Under the pieces are notes generated by a model. It searched no databases. It had not been told where the DNA came from and saw only the letters and a list, made by a program, of their open reading frames with translations. The translations under genes were made by a program, and so were the position numbers. Of a stretch of 64,000 nucleotides of DNA, positions 34,381 through 42,329 are shown in pieces. The stretch is taken from contig JAJDEF010000029.1 in assembly GCA_029259945.1 (NCBI GenBank), positions 32,505 through 96,504 on the forward strand, read 5' to 3'. Position 1 is the first letter of the stretch. Every line of letters starts with the position of its first letter. This stretch comes from Planctomycetota bacterium. Lineage in GTDB: Bacteria > Planctomycetota > Planctomycetia > Pirellulales > Lacipirellulaceae.

Positions 34381-35823
34381 TTAGCCCGCAACCCGTCTCC
34401 GCAGCAACAGTCCCACAGCAGCCAGCGAGCCTAATAGCAGCGAACTTGGTTCAGGGACACTCGTTGCCGAGCTTGTTGCAGGGGCAGTTGTGGTTCCAAA
34501 ATTCGCTTCCCATAGGGCTAAGTCCGAAGCACTGAGCGGAGCAGGCGATTCGCCCCGTTGCCACTTCAAAAAATCTGCCCCGTCGACGTCGCCATCAAGG
34601 TCGAAGTCGCCTGACAGCGGCACATCAAACAGGTAGACCGAGCTGGTGGGAGAGCCGATGACACCCTCAAGGGTAGGTCCAGCGACCGCGATGTTCCCGC
34701 TGAGCGCCACGGCGAAGCCGAAGACGTCGCTGGTCGAGGCGTCGGAGGCGGCGAGCTTGAATAGCTCGTTGCCCGTGGTCACGTCGAAGACATAGGCCGA
34801 CCCAGAGATGTTGCCCGCGTCGTCGTTAAAGGGTGCCCCGACGATGGCCATGTTGCCGCTGATCGCCACGGAGAGACCGAACTGGTCGTGCGCCTCCGCG
34901 TCAGAGGCGGTGAGCTTGAACAACTGATTGCCGGTGGTGGTGTCGAAGAGGTACGCCGAACCAGAGTTGTTGCCCGCGTCGTCGTTGTAGTCCGCCCCGA
35001 CGATGGCGATGTTGCCGCTGATCGCTACGGATGAGCCAAAGCCGTCGGCCAACGCGGCGTCAGAAGCAGTCAGCTTGAGCAACTGGTTGCCGGTGGTGGT
35101 GTCAAAGAGGTACGCCGAGCCCATATTGTTGTCGAAGTGCGCCCCGACGATGGCGGTGGTGCCGCTTAGCGCCACGGAGTTACCAAAGCCGTCGTCCTCC
35201 GCGGCGTCGGACGCGGTCAGCTTGAATAACTGGTTGCCGGTGGTGGTATCGAAGAGATACGCCGCTCCGGCGTCGATGCCCACGCCGTCATTTTCGTCCG
35301 CCCCGACGATCGCGGTGTTGCCGCTAATCGCCACGGAGGCGCCAAAGAAGTCTTCCGCCGCGGCGTCGGCCGCAGTGAGCTTGAACGATTGGTTGCCGGT
35401 GGTCGTGTCGAAGAGGTAGGCCGACCCTGAGTCGAGGCCCGCATCAGCGTCGAAGAGCGCCCCGACGATGGCGGTGTTGCCGCTGACCGCTACAGAGACG
35501 CCAAAGGAGTCGCCTGCGGCGGCGTCGGCTGCGGTGAGTTTGAACAACTGATTGCCCGTGGTGGTGTCGAAGACATATGCCGACCCTGAGCTGGCGCCCG
35601 CATCGTCGTCGCCGCGCGCCCCGACGACGGCGATGTTGCCGCTGGCCGCTGTGGAGGAGCCAAAGTTGTCACCCGGCGCCGCGTCGAGAGCTAAAATCTT
35701 GGAAGTCTCGTTAAGCGTTACCGCCCCTGCGGTAGAAGTCAAAACTGCAAACATTGCCGTCAAGGCAAGCTTCGTCAGAGTGTTTGTGTTGATGAAATCA
35801 GTGCGAGAGTTTCCGAATACCAT
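34381..35823 (-). CDS. FG-GAP repeat protein with dockerin-like stretch and PEP-CTERM signal
   Basis: 480 residues. Signal peptide at the N-terminus (hydrophobic LALTAMFAVLTSTAGAV). Residues about 45-405 are seven FG-GAP units of about 52-53 residues (159 bp), each like FGxSVAISGNTAIVGA...SGSAYLFDTTTGNQLFKLTASDA; one unit is three residues shorter (NNMGSAYLF). After them comes DFDLDGDVDGADFLKWQRGE (calcium-binding dockerin-like) and the PEP-CTERM sorting signal: VPEPSSLLLG, a hydrophobic stretch and LLRRRVAG. Exported and processed by an exosortase, which is not in this window. Probably a surface protein linked to the adjacent polysaccharide locus. Confidence 0.85.
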   Translation of the reverse strand: MVFGNSRTDFINTNTLTKLALTAMFAVLTSTAGAVTLNETSKILALDAAPGDNFGSSTAASGNIAVVGARGDDDAGASSGSAYVFDTTTGNQLFKLTAADAAAGDSFGVSVAVSGNTAIVGALFDADAGLDSGSAYLFDTTTGNQSFKLTAADAAAEDFFGASVAISGNTAIVGADENDGVGIDAGAAYLFDTTTGNQLFKLTASDAAEDDGFGNSVALSGTTAIVGAHFDNNMGSAYLFDTTTGNQLLKLTASDAALADGFGSSVAISGNIAIVGADYNDDAGNNSGSAYLFDTTTGNQLFKLTASDAEAHDQFGLSVAISGNMAIVGAPFNDDAGNISGSAYVFDVTTGNELFKLAASDASTSDVFGFAVALSGNIAVAGPTLEGVIGSPTSSVYLFDVPLSGDFDLDGDVDGADFLKWQRGESPAPLSASDLALWEANFGTTTAPATSSATSVPEPSSLLLGSLAAVGLLLRRRVAG

Positions 35824-35854
35824 GGTTAATTTCCTGATGTAGATGTAGCAGTGG

Positions 35855-36604
35855 TTATTTCGTGCAAAAGGTATTGATTAACAGCGTGCGCTGATGTGGT
35901 AGGTGTCGACAACGGCACCCAGCATGTCGTCTCTTCCGCACGAACAGTCCCACGGCAGCCATCACACACAGCAAAATCGCACTAGGTTCGGGCACAGCAA
36001 CGGAAGCTGCCGCAGCGCCTGTGCCAAAGTTTGCCTCCCACGCTGCCAGGTCAGTGGCACTTAGCGGATAATAAGGCGATTCGCCCCGTTGCCACTTCAG
36101 GAAATCCACTCCATCGACGTCGCCATCGTAGTCGAAGTCGCCGGAGACGAAACTAGGAGAGATACTTCCGCTTAGGAACGGTCCGGCGTGAAATCCATTG
36201 CCTCCGATATCGTACTTGCTTCGGACCAGATCGAGCGATGCCGACGTGGTGGGCGTGAGAGGCTGCAATAAAAAGAGGGTAATATCTACCCCGTCATCGT
36301 GGTAATTTCCGGCTAACGTGATTTCGATAGAAGAAGTAGGTTCAAAAGTGGTATTTAGGTCGTTTTGTCCATGGGACGTCCAAGGAATGCTTAAAGAAGA
36401 CCACTGCCCAACACCACTCTCAAAGTCGCCGAAGTAGGTCCACGAAAAGGTGCCTGTCATCTGTTGCGTAGCGCTCATCATGACGTTATCCAGCGTGTAA
36501 TTCACGGTAGCTGCATGCGCACGAAGCGCAGTCGTGAAAATAAAACCGAAAATCAGCCAGAAACGAACATTTTTCACAGTACCCACAAAAATTCTTCCCA
36601 TCAT
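35855..36604 (-). CDS. Small PEP-CTERM secreted protein with dockerin-like stretch
   Basis: 249 residues from ATG 36604, chosen because GAGGTG lies six bases upstream (the alternative GTG at 36613 is part of that ribosome site). Signal peptide ends at ALRAHA. The middle is a beta-rich domain of about 110 residues (SIEITLAGNYHDDGVDITLF), then DFDYDGDVDGVDFLKWQRGE, then the sorting signal VPEPSAILLCVMAAVGLFVR followed by KRR. An extra tail of about 20 residues with three Cys follows the Arg cluster, unusual for PEP-CTERM proteins, which normally stop there; the true stop may have been lost. The gap to hisH (36605-36916) contains the third tRNA-like repeat. Confidence 0.75.
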   Translation of the reverse strand: MMGRIFVGTVKNVRFWLIFGFIFTTALRAHAATVNYTLDNVMMSATQQMTGTFSWTYFGDFESGVGQWSSLSIPWTSHGQNDLNTTFEPTSSIEITLAGNYHDDGVDITLFLLQPLTPTTSASLDLVRSKYDIGGNGFHAGPFLSGSISPSFVSGDFDYDGDVDGVDFLKWQRGESPYYPLSATDLAAWEANFGTGAAAASVAVPEPSAILLCVMAAVGLFVRKRRHAGCRCRHLPHQRTLLINTFCTK

Positions 36605-36810
36605 AGGAATCACCTCGCGCTTAAATTAGCCAGAAATAACATCAGCGGTAAACGGTCTCTTGTAGAGGGGAGTCAAATCTGGAACCGTTATCCGCCAAAA
36701 AAGCTGCTTCTTCCCCTCCGGCGGTCTCTCCTGAGCCAACTGGCCCACAGAATGCACCGACGCGACAGCAAGTATCCAGCGGATACCTTGCAACCGTAGA
36801 GTAAAAATAA

Positions 36811-36837
36811 TAGCTTCAAATCCTGGTTGCCCAGCTT
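36811..36837 (+). other. Degenerate third copy of the tRNA-Gln 3' end
   Basis: Twenty-four of 27 bases match tRNA-Gln positions 20915-20941 (mismatches at the fourth, sixteenth and twentieth bases). The body of a tRNA is missing upstream. It lies just after the polysaccharide region and just before hisH, so it may be the distal attachment scar of a second integrated segment. Moderate support only, because of the mismatches. Confidence 0.45.
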
Positions 36838-36916
36838 GTATCGCTTTTGGGATTCATGGGCAGGGGCCGAACCATACTCTTCGTGGGCGTGTCGATACCT
36901 CAGGTGAAAGACAACA

Positions 36917-37525
36917 ATGATTGCGATTATTGATTACCAAATGGGCAACCTTCGCAGCGTTCAAAAGGGATTTGAACGGGTTGGCCATGCTGCCGTCATC
37001 ACGAGCAACCCAGCGGAAATTGCCCAGGCTAGCAAACTCGTCTTGCCTGGCGTCGGTGCTTTTGCCGACGCGATGGCCGAGCTCAAACGTCGCGATTTAG
37101 TCGAGCCCATCACTGCCGCTATCGAAAGCGGAAAACCGTTTCTTGGAATTTGTCTTGGCCTACAACTACTTTTCGATCGCAGTCTTGAGGATGGCGAGTA
37201 CGAAGGGCTCGGCATCATTCCCGGCGAAGTTCGACGTTTCGACGTCCCCAAAAATTACAAAGTGCCCCACATGGGCTGGAATCAGGTTCACTTCAAGCGA
37301 CGGCCGCCGATCTTCGACGGGCTCGAAGACGATGCCTATTTCTATTTCGTCCACTCCTACTATGTCGCACCGCTGGACAGCGCTGTCGTGGCGGGAGAAG
37401 CCTCCTATCCCGACCCATTCTGTGCAGTCGTCTGGCGCGATAATCTTTACGCCTCGCAATTCCACCCAGAAAAAAGCCAAGGTGCAGGGCTTCGAGTACT
37501 AAAAAATTTCGCCGAGCTCGCTTAG
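36917..37525 (+). CDS. hisH: Imidazole glycerol phosphate synthase subunit HisH
   Basis: 202 residues. Glutaminase subunit that supplies ammonia to HisF in histidine synthesis. Class I GATase features: [19 protein letters not shown], the nucleophile block [13 protein letters not shown] with the catalytic Cys near residue 81, and FHPEKSQ with catalytic His and Glu near 184. [10 protein letters not shown] is typical for HisH. AGGTGAAAG lies about seven bases before the ATG. hisA follows after 300 bases that include a MITE-like element, so the usual tight hisH-hisA arrangement has been opened. Confidence 0.96.
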   Translation: MIAIIDYQMGNLRSVQKGFERVGHAAVITSNPAEIAQASKLVLPGVGAFADAMAELKRRDLVEPITAAIESGKPFLGICLGLQLLFDRSLEDGEYEGLGIIPGEVRRFDVPKNYKVPHMGWNQVHFKRRPPIFDGLEDDAYFYFVHSYYVAPLDSAVVAGEASYPDPFCAVVWRDNLYASQFHPEKSQGAGLRVLKNFAELA

Positions 37526-37555
37526 CTTGTCGCAGGCGTCGAGCGCACGATCAGC

Positions 37556-37725
37556 TGAACTGCAAAGTTGCAATTATACAAAATGGACCGCAATAAATTG
37601 AACCACAGAGGCCACAGAGAACACTGAGAAGAGCTTTTTTCTACGTGCGCCGTGCTACTCTGCGTCCTCTGTGGTAAATCTTTTCTTCCTGACTTTTGAT
37701 TGATCGTACTGACTTTGCAGTCGTT
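37556..37725. mobile_element. MITE-like element between hisH and hisA
   Basis: Left end TGAACTGCAAAGT (37556-37568), right end ACTTTGCAGTCGTTC (37712 onward), an imperfect terminal inverted repeat of the same sequence that is perfect at 48114-48287. Inside are the ACCACAGAGG / CCTCTGTGGT arms (37602-37620 and 37659-37675). About 170 bp, no ORF. It fits a non-autonomous element inserted between two histidine genes. The transposase is not in the window. Confidence 0.6.
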
Positions 37726-37825
37726 CTGAAACGCACGAACCAGCCGCTTGAAAAGTCGCACATTTTGTGCGATAGTCTGTTTCTACACTTTTCGATGCCG
37801 CACTATGAAAAACTGGTGACGCCGT

Positions 37826-38563
37826 ATGCAGATTTGGCCCGCGATCGATCTTTTGGGTGGCAATTGTGTCCGCCTAGAGCAAGGCGACTACCAACGCGAA
37901 ACGGTCTTTTCCAACGACCCGGTTGCCATCGCCAAACAGTTTCAGGCCGAAGGGGCAAAGTACCTTCACCTAGTCGATCTCGATGGGGCCCGTGATGGCA
38001 AACTGGTCAACGCCGAGGTGGTTCGCGCAATCGTCGATGCCGTCGACATGCAGTGTGAACTTGGCGGCGGTATTCGCGATCAAGCCAGTATCGACGCACT
38101 GCTAGCCACGGGCCTTGACCGCTTAGTCCTAGGCACCTCGGCACTAAAAAATGCCGACTGGTTTCGCGAAATGTGCCTGCAATACCCAGGCAAGCTCGTT
38201 TTAGGAATCGATGCCCGCGATGGCATGGTCGCCACCGACGGCTGGCTCGAAACGAGCAACACGCCTGCGACCGAACTCGCCGATCAATTTCGCGACGTCC
38301 CGCTCGCAGCAATCGTCTACACCGACATCGCCACCGACGGAATGTTGGCCGGCCCCAACGTCACGGCGATGGCCGAGATGCAACAACATGTTAACGTGCC
38401 TGTTGTAGCTTCGGGTGGGGTGACTACCACAGACAACGTCCAACAGTTGGCTGCCGCCGGTCTAGCGGCCGCGATTGTCGGCCGCGCCCTCTATGCGGGG
38501 ACACTCACTCTTGCCGATGCATTGTCGGCGGCAGGAAAGGCAAATCACGTCGAATCCTCTTAG
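37826..38563 (+). CDS. hisA: Phosphoribosylformimino-5-aminoimidazole carboxamide ribotide isomerase HisA
   Basis: 245 residues, TIM barrel isomerase of the histidine pathway. N-terminal WPAIDLLGGNCVRLEQGDYQ with the catalytic Asp near residue 7, LHLVDLDGARDG, ELGGGIRDQASIDALLATGL, VLGIDARDGMVATDGWLE (second catalytic Asp), VYTDIATDGMLAGPN and PVVASGGV: all intact. GGTGA lies about eight bases upstream. The next gene, the EF-G paralogue, starts 102 bases after the stop and has the conserved leader element. Confidence 0.95.
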   Translation: MQIWPAIDLLGGNCVRLEQGDYQRETVFSNDPVAIAKQFQAEGAKYLHLVDLDGARDGKLVNAEVVRAIVDAVDMQCELGGGIRDQASIDALLATGLDRLVLGTSALKNADWFREMCLQYPGKLVLGIDARDGMVATDGWLETSNTPATELADQFRDVPLAAIVYTDIATDGMLAGPNVTAMAEMQQHVNVPVVASGGVTTTDNVQQLAAAGLAAAIVGRALYAGTLTLADALSAAGKANHVESS

Positions 38564-38582
38564 CAACAGTTTTACAATACAG

Positions 38583-38639
38583 AAAAGGTATCCCACGGCC
38601 GGAGAATTTTACGCCGAAAGCAGATTCTGAAACCGGCTT
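38583..38639 (+). promoter_or_regulatory. Conserved 5' leader element ahead of the EF-G paralogue
   Basis: AAAAGGTATCCCACGGCCGG, then AGAATTTTACGCCGAAAGC and GATTCTGAAACCGGCTTT. Near-identical to the bioB leader (13031-13085, minus strand). AGAAT/ATTCT and GCCGG/CCGGC can pair here, giving a hairpin with CGAAAG in its loop. TACAAT at 38573 could be a -10 box that would place a transcription start just before the element. It ends 26 bases before the ATG, which has an AGGGAG ribosome site. Confidence 0.5.
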
Positions 38640-38664
38640 TAAGAACTAATTACAGGGAGTCGTT

Positions 38665-40755
38665 ATGGCTAGGAATGTTAACGATATTCGTAACATCGCT
38701 GTGAGCGGGCACGGCAGTGCTGGCAAAACCAGCCTTGTCGATCAGCTTCTCGTCCAAAGCGGTGCCGTCAGCGCCAAGCCCGATGTCGACGCAGGCACGA
38801 GCATCTGTGATTTTGACGAAGAAGAAAAACACCATAAGCATTCGGTCGAATCGACCGTTGCCCATTTCGATCACGCCGGCAAACACTTCAACGTGATCGA
38901 CAATCCTGGCTATCCCGACCTCGTCGGACAAATGATTGGCTCGTTCCGCGCCGTCGAAACGGCCCTGATTGCCATCGATGCGCATTCCGGTATTAAGGTC
39001 AACACCCGAAGAGCTTGGAACGAAGCCGGAAAAGCTGGCTGTGGCCGTATCTTGGTCATCACCAAGCTCGACACCGACAACATCGACTTTCCAGGGCTGA
39101 TCAACTCGATTAAGGAAGTCTTCGGCAGCGGCTGTGCGTTGTTGAATGTCCCGCTGGGGCTTGGCGACGCGCTCAGTGGTGTCGCTAGCACCTTGGAAGT
39201 TCCCGATGAAATCGAAGGAGCAGCCCTCGACCCACAAGAGATTCACGAAACGTTAGTCGAATCGATCATCGAAATCGACGAAGCGGTCATGGAGCGATAT
39301 TTCGAAGGCCAGATGCCCTCGACCGAAGAGCTGAACACGCTGATGGCCACGGCCATTGCCGAGGGCTCGTTAACGCCGATTCTTTGCATTTCGACGAAGA
39401 AAAATATTGGCGTCATCGAACTCATGGACAGCTTAGCCGTTGCCGCGCTGCCACCCACCGCAGTCGCGCGTACGGCTACCAAAGAGGGCGATATCCTCAC
39501 CCTCAAGCCAGATCCCAGTTCGCCGCTGGCGGCACAAGTTTTCAAAACCCGCATCGACCCCTTTGTGCAGCGTTTGAGTTTCATCCGTGTTTACTCCGGC
39601 ACACTAAAAAAAGATTCCAGCATCGAATCGCCTGGCGCTCGCAAAGGCATCAAGATCGGCCCGTTGCTTTCGGTTCAGGCCAACGAAACGAGCCCCGTCG
39701 ACGAAGCCGGCCCAGGCGAAATCGTTGCGGTCGCCAAGTGCGAAGAGTTTCACACAGGCACGTCGCTCGGCGAAGTCCAATTACCTCCCATTGCCTATCC
39801 CACCCCGATGGTTGGCTTGGCTGTGGCCCCCAAGAGCCGCGGCGACGAAGCCAAGCTATCGGGCGCATTGCATAAGATTACCGAAGAAGACCCCACCATC
39901 CATTTGGATCACGACCCCGAGACCAAAGAAATGGTGCTCACCGGCATGAGCGAGCTTCATCTCATGCTGATTCAAGAGCGACTCAAACGTCGTGACAAGG
40001 TCGAGGTCGATACCAAAGAACCCAAAATTCCGTATCGCGAAACAATCCAGACCGACGCAGACGGAAGCTATCGTCACAAAAAGCAGTCAGGCGGATCGGG
40101 GCAGTTTGCCGAAGTGCATATTCGCATGTTTTCTTTCCCCGAGGGGACAGACCCTGCAGACTATGCGGTCAAGGCTCGGTTCCCGCATCTTAAAAAGTCG
40201 CACTACCACGAGAGGAATAATTTTTTGTGGGTCGACACGGTCGTGGGTGGGTCGATTCCCGGAAACTTTATGCCGGCGATCGAAAAAGGGTTTCTCGATC
40301 GACTACGGCAGGGCGTGGTCGCCGGCTACCCCGTGCAAAATGTCTGTGTCGAAGTCCACTTCGGTAAAGATCACCCGGTCGACAGCAACGAGACCGCCTT
40401 CAAAATGGCCGCCAGCAAAGCGTTTGCCAAAGTTTTCAAAGGGGCACACCCCTCGTTGTTAGAGCCCGTCGTGAACATGCACATCTCAGTGCCCGCCGAC
40501 CACGTGGGCGACGTCTCTAGCGATCTCTCAGGCCGGCGCGGCCAGATGGTCGGAATGGAATCTTCTGGGGGCGGAATCAGTACGATTGAAGCCAAAGCTC
40601 CTTTGGCCGAAGTCTCGACTTACGCCCGCACCCTTTCGTCGATGACCGGCGGGCAAGGCAGCTACACGATGGAATTTTCGCACTACGAGGTCGTCCCCGG
40701 CAACGTACAGCAGGAAATCATCTCCAGCGCCAAGCTCAAAGACGAGGAAGATTAA
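38665..40755 (+). CDS. EF-G paralogue (EF-G2-like translational GTPase)
   Basis: 696 residues, five-domain EF-G architecture, but diverged G motifs: G1 GHGSAGKT (15-22) in place of AHIDAGKT, G3 DNPG (79-82) for DTPG, and G4 TKLD (133-136) for NKxD. Domain IV/V blocks are present: YRHKKQSGGSGQFAEVHI, IPGNFMPAIEKGFLDRLRQG, DLSGRRGQMVGMES. It matches the EF-G-like group that lacks some canonical elongation activity and has been tied to ribosome recycling or stress. The main fusA should be elsewhere. Preceded by the conserved leader; the downstream solo repeat arm (40774) may end the transcript. Confidence 0.85.
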   Translation: MARNVNDIRNIAVSGHGSAGKTSLVDQLLVQSGAVSAKPDVDAGTSICDFDEEEKHHKHSVESTVAHFDHAGKHFNVIDNPGYPDLVGQMIGSFRAVETALIAIDAHSGIKVNTRRAWNEAGKAGCGRILVITKLDTDNIDFPGLINSIKEVFGSGCALLNVPLGLGDALSGVASTLEVPDEIEGAALDPQEIHETLVESIIEIDEAVMERYFEGQMPSTEELNTLMATAIAEGSLTPILCISTKKNIGVIELMDSLAVAALPPTAVARTATKEGDILTLKPDPSSPLAAQVFKTRIDPFVQRLSFIRVYSGTLKKDSSIESPGARKGIKIGPLLSVQANETSPVDEAGPGEIVAVAKCEEFHTGTSLGEVQLPPIAYPTPMVGLAVAPKSRGDEAKLSGALHKITEEDPTIHLDHDPETKEMVLTGMSELHLMLIQERLKRRDKVEVDTKEPKIPYRETIQTDADGSYRHKKQSGGSGQFAEVHIRMFSFPEGTDPADYAVKARFPHLKKSHYHERNNFLWVDTVVGGSIPGNFMPAIEKGFLDRLRQGVVAGYPVQNVCVEVHFGKDHPVDSNETAFKMAASKAFAKVFKGAHPSLLEPVVNMHISVPADHVGDVSSDLSGRRGQMVGMESSGGGISTIEAKAPLAEVSTYARTLSSMTGGQGSYTMEFSHYEVVPGNVQQEIISSAKLKDEED

Positions 40756-40773
40756 GCACAAAAATAAATTCCC

Positions 40774-40800
40774 CTCTGCGCTCTCTGTGTCCTCCGCGGT
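40774..40800. repeat. Solo arm of the CTCTGTGTCC repeat family
   Basis: CTCTGCGCTCTCTGTGTCCT followed by CCGCGGT, one mismatch from the right arm at 15929-15955. No opposite arm nearby, so it is a single half of the dispersed palindrome, between the EF-G paralogue and the convergent cardiolipin synthase gene. Confidence 0.75.
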
Positions 40801-40823
40801 AAATCCTTGACGGCAGCAACAGC

Positions 40824-42308
40824 TCACAACAGGGGCCCCAACAATCGGGCACAATTTTCGGCTAGCTTCTGGCGCTGCGGCCTAGCCGACCAAGTTTCGA
40901 GGTCCATCAACTCTGATTGATCAATGTACCTTTGCTGCAAAGCCCGTAGCCGCTTGGTGAATTCATAATCGTAGATGGCCAGTGAAATTTCAAAGTTCAA
41001 CCGGAAGCTTCGCGGGTCGAGATTCAATGATCCAAACAAGCTTATTTTCCCGTCCACCGTCACACTCTTAGTGTGCAGCAGGCCCCCATCGAAATTGGCA
41101 ACCCGTACCCCTGCTCGCAGTAAATCGCCTTTGAACGCTTGGCTCGCGTAACGCACCAGTTTCGAGTCGACATGAGCCGGCAGTATCAATATCACCTTCA
41201 CTCCACGGCGAGCCGCTGATTCTAGCGCCATACGCAAGGCTTCGCTCGGAACAAAATACGGGGTGGTCAACACCAGCTCGCGACGTGCGGCGTACACCGC
41301 CATGATCAACACCTGCTCGATCGACTCGGTCCGATAGGCAGGGCCAGAAGGAAGTACCTGCACTGCCGCCTCACCACACTTCGGCTGCGCACTTGCTCCG
41401 CCCGTTTCTCGAAGATCTTCTAGACGAGAATCCGACTCAACATACCAATCGGCCAAAAAAGTAATCGCCAACGCCTCGACCGCCGGACCTTGCATGCGAG
41501 TCATGGCATCGACCCATTGACCCACCCCCGCATCGCGTTTGAAGTAACGTGGGTCGACCAAATTGAGGCTCCCGGTGTACGCAATCTTTCCATCAATGAC
41601 GACGATCTTGCGGTGCATACGCAAATCGAGCCGAACAAAGGGCATTCGCAGCAGGCCTCCTGGCAAGGCAGATTCCAACTGTACCCCTGCATCACCCATG
41701 GCTTCGGCTTGGGTGCTCGCTAAAAAACGACGACTCCCTAATGCATCAACCAATACGCGGCACGTCACGCCCCGTTGCGCAGCGCGGATTAATGCCGCTG
41801 CAACCTCATCGACGACACCCCCCAAGTGCCAAATGTAAAATTCCAAATGGCAGGTGCTTTCGGCATGATCAATGTCATCAATCAGACGTTGAAATACTTC
41901 TTCCCACGAGTCGATCAGTTCGAGCTGATTGCCGGGCAAAGTCGGTAATCCCAGCGAAAGTTCTGCCAATCGCGATAGGGGCTCACACTCTAAGCCCATC
42001 TCTGCCCAACGCACTTGGTGTCTTTCGGGTAACTCATTCAGCCATTCTCGGATCGGTGGAAATAGTTCCACAAAACGTCGCGCTCGACGATGACCCAAAC
42101 GCAATTCTCCCATCAGCAGGTAGGCCAACGGACCCACCACAGGGAAGCCAAATACCACCAGAATCCACGACAACGATTCCCCGACACTCAGTCTGCGCAT
42201 GACCACTCTTAGGCAGAGGCCAACCTGAATGGCCAGATGCAGTAAAATCAGAACATACATGCTCCAGTGCAATTCGGAGGTCCAGTTTGATAGTGCGGCG
42301 AATAACAT
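40824..42308 (-). CDS. cls: Cardiolipin synthase-like phospholipase D protein
   Basis: 494 residues. Two N-terminal transmembrane helices (about 17-34 and 47-66) precede two PLD domains with intact HKD motifs: HRKIVVIDGKIAYTGSLNLV at 232 and HTKSVTVDGKISLFGSLNLD at 412. This is the architecture of bacterial ClsA-type enzymes, which join two phosphatidylglycerol molecules into cardiolipin at the inner membrane. Last of four minus-strand genes (halogenase-like, SDR, EEP, PLD) with short gaps; the EEP gene ends 21 bases upstream. Confidence 0.88.
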   Translation of the reverse strand: MLFAALSNWTSELHWSMYVLILLHLAIQVGLCLRVVMRRLSVGESLSWILVVFGFPVVGPLAYLLMGELRLGHRRARRFVELFPPIREWLNELPERHQVRWAEMGLECEPLSRLAELSLGLPTLPGNQLELIDSWEEVFQRLIDDIDHAESTCHLEFYIWHLGGVVDEVAAALIRAAQRGVTCRVLVDALGSRRFLASTQAEAMGDAGVQLESALPGGLLRMPFVRLDLRMHRKIVVIDGKIAYTGSLNLVDPRYFKRDAGVGQWVDAMTRMQGPAVEALAITFLADWYVESDSRLEDLRETGGASAQPKCGEAAVQVLPSGPAYRTESIEQVLIMAVYAARRELVLTTPYFVPSEALRMALESAARRGVKVILILPAHVDSKLVRYASQAFKGDLLRAGVRVANFDGGLLHTKSVTVDGKISLFGSLNLDPRSFRLNFEISLAIYDYEFTKRLRALQQRYIDQSELMDLETWSARPQRQKLAENCARLLGPLL

Positions 42309-42329
42309 CGTTTAGCCTATTGGTTCGTG

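Noticed and set aside
34680..35690. Possible CRISPR or VNTR array
   Set aside because: 159-bp units are in-frame FG-GAP protein repeats; real tandem repeats but coding.
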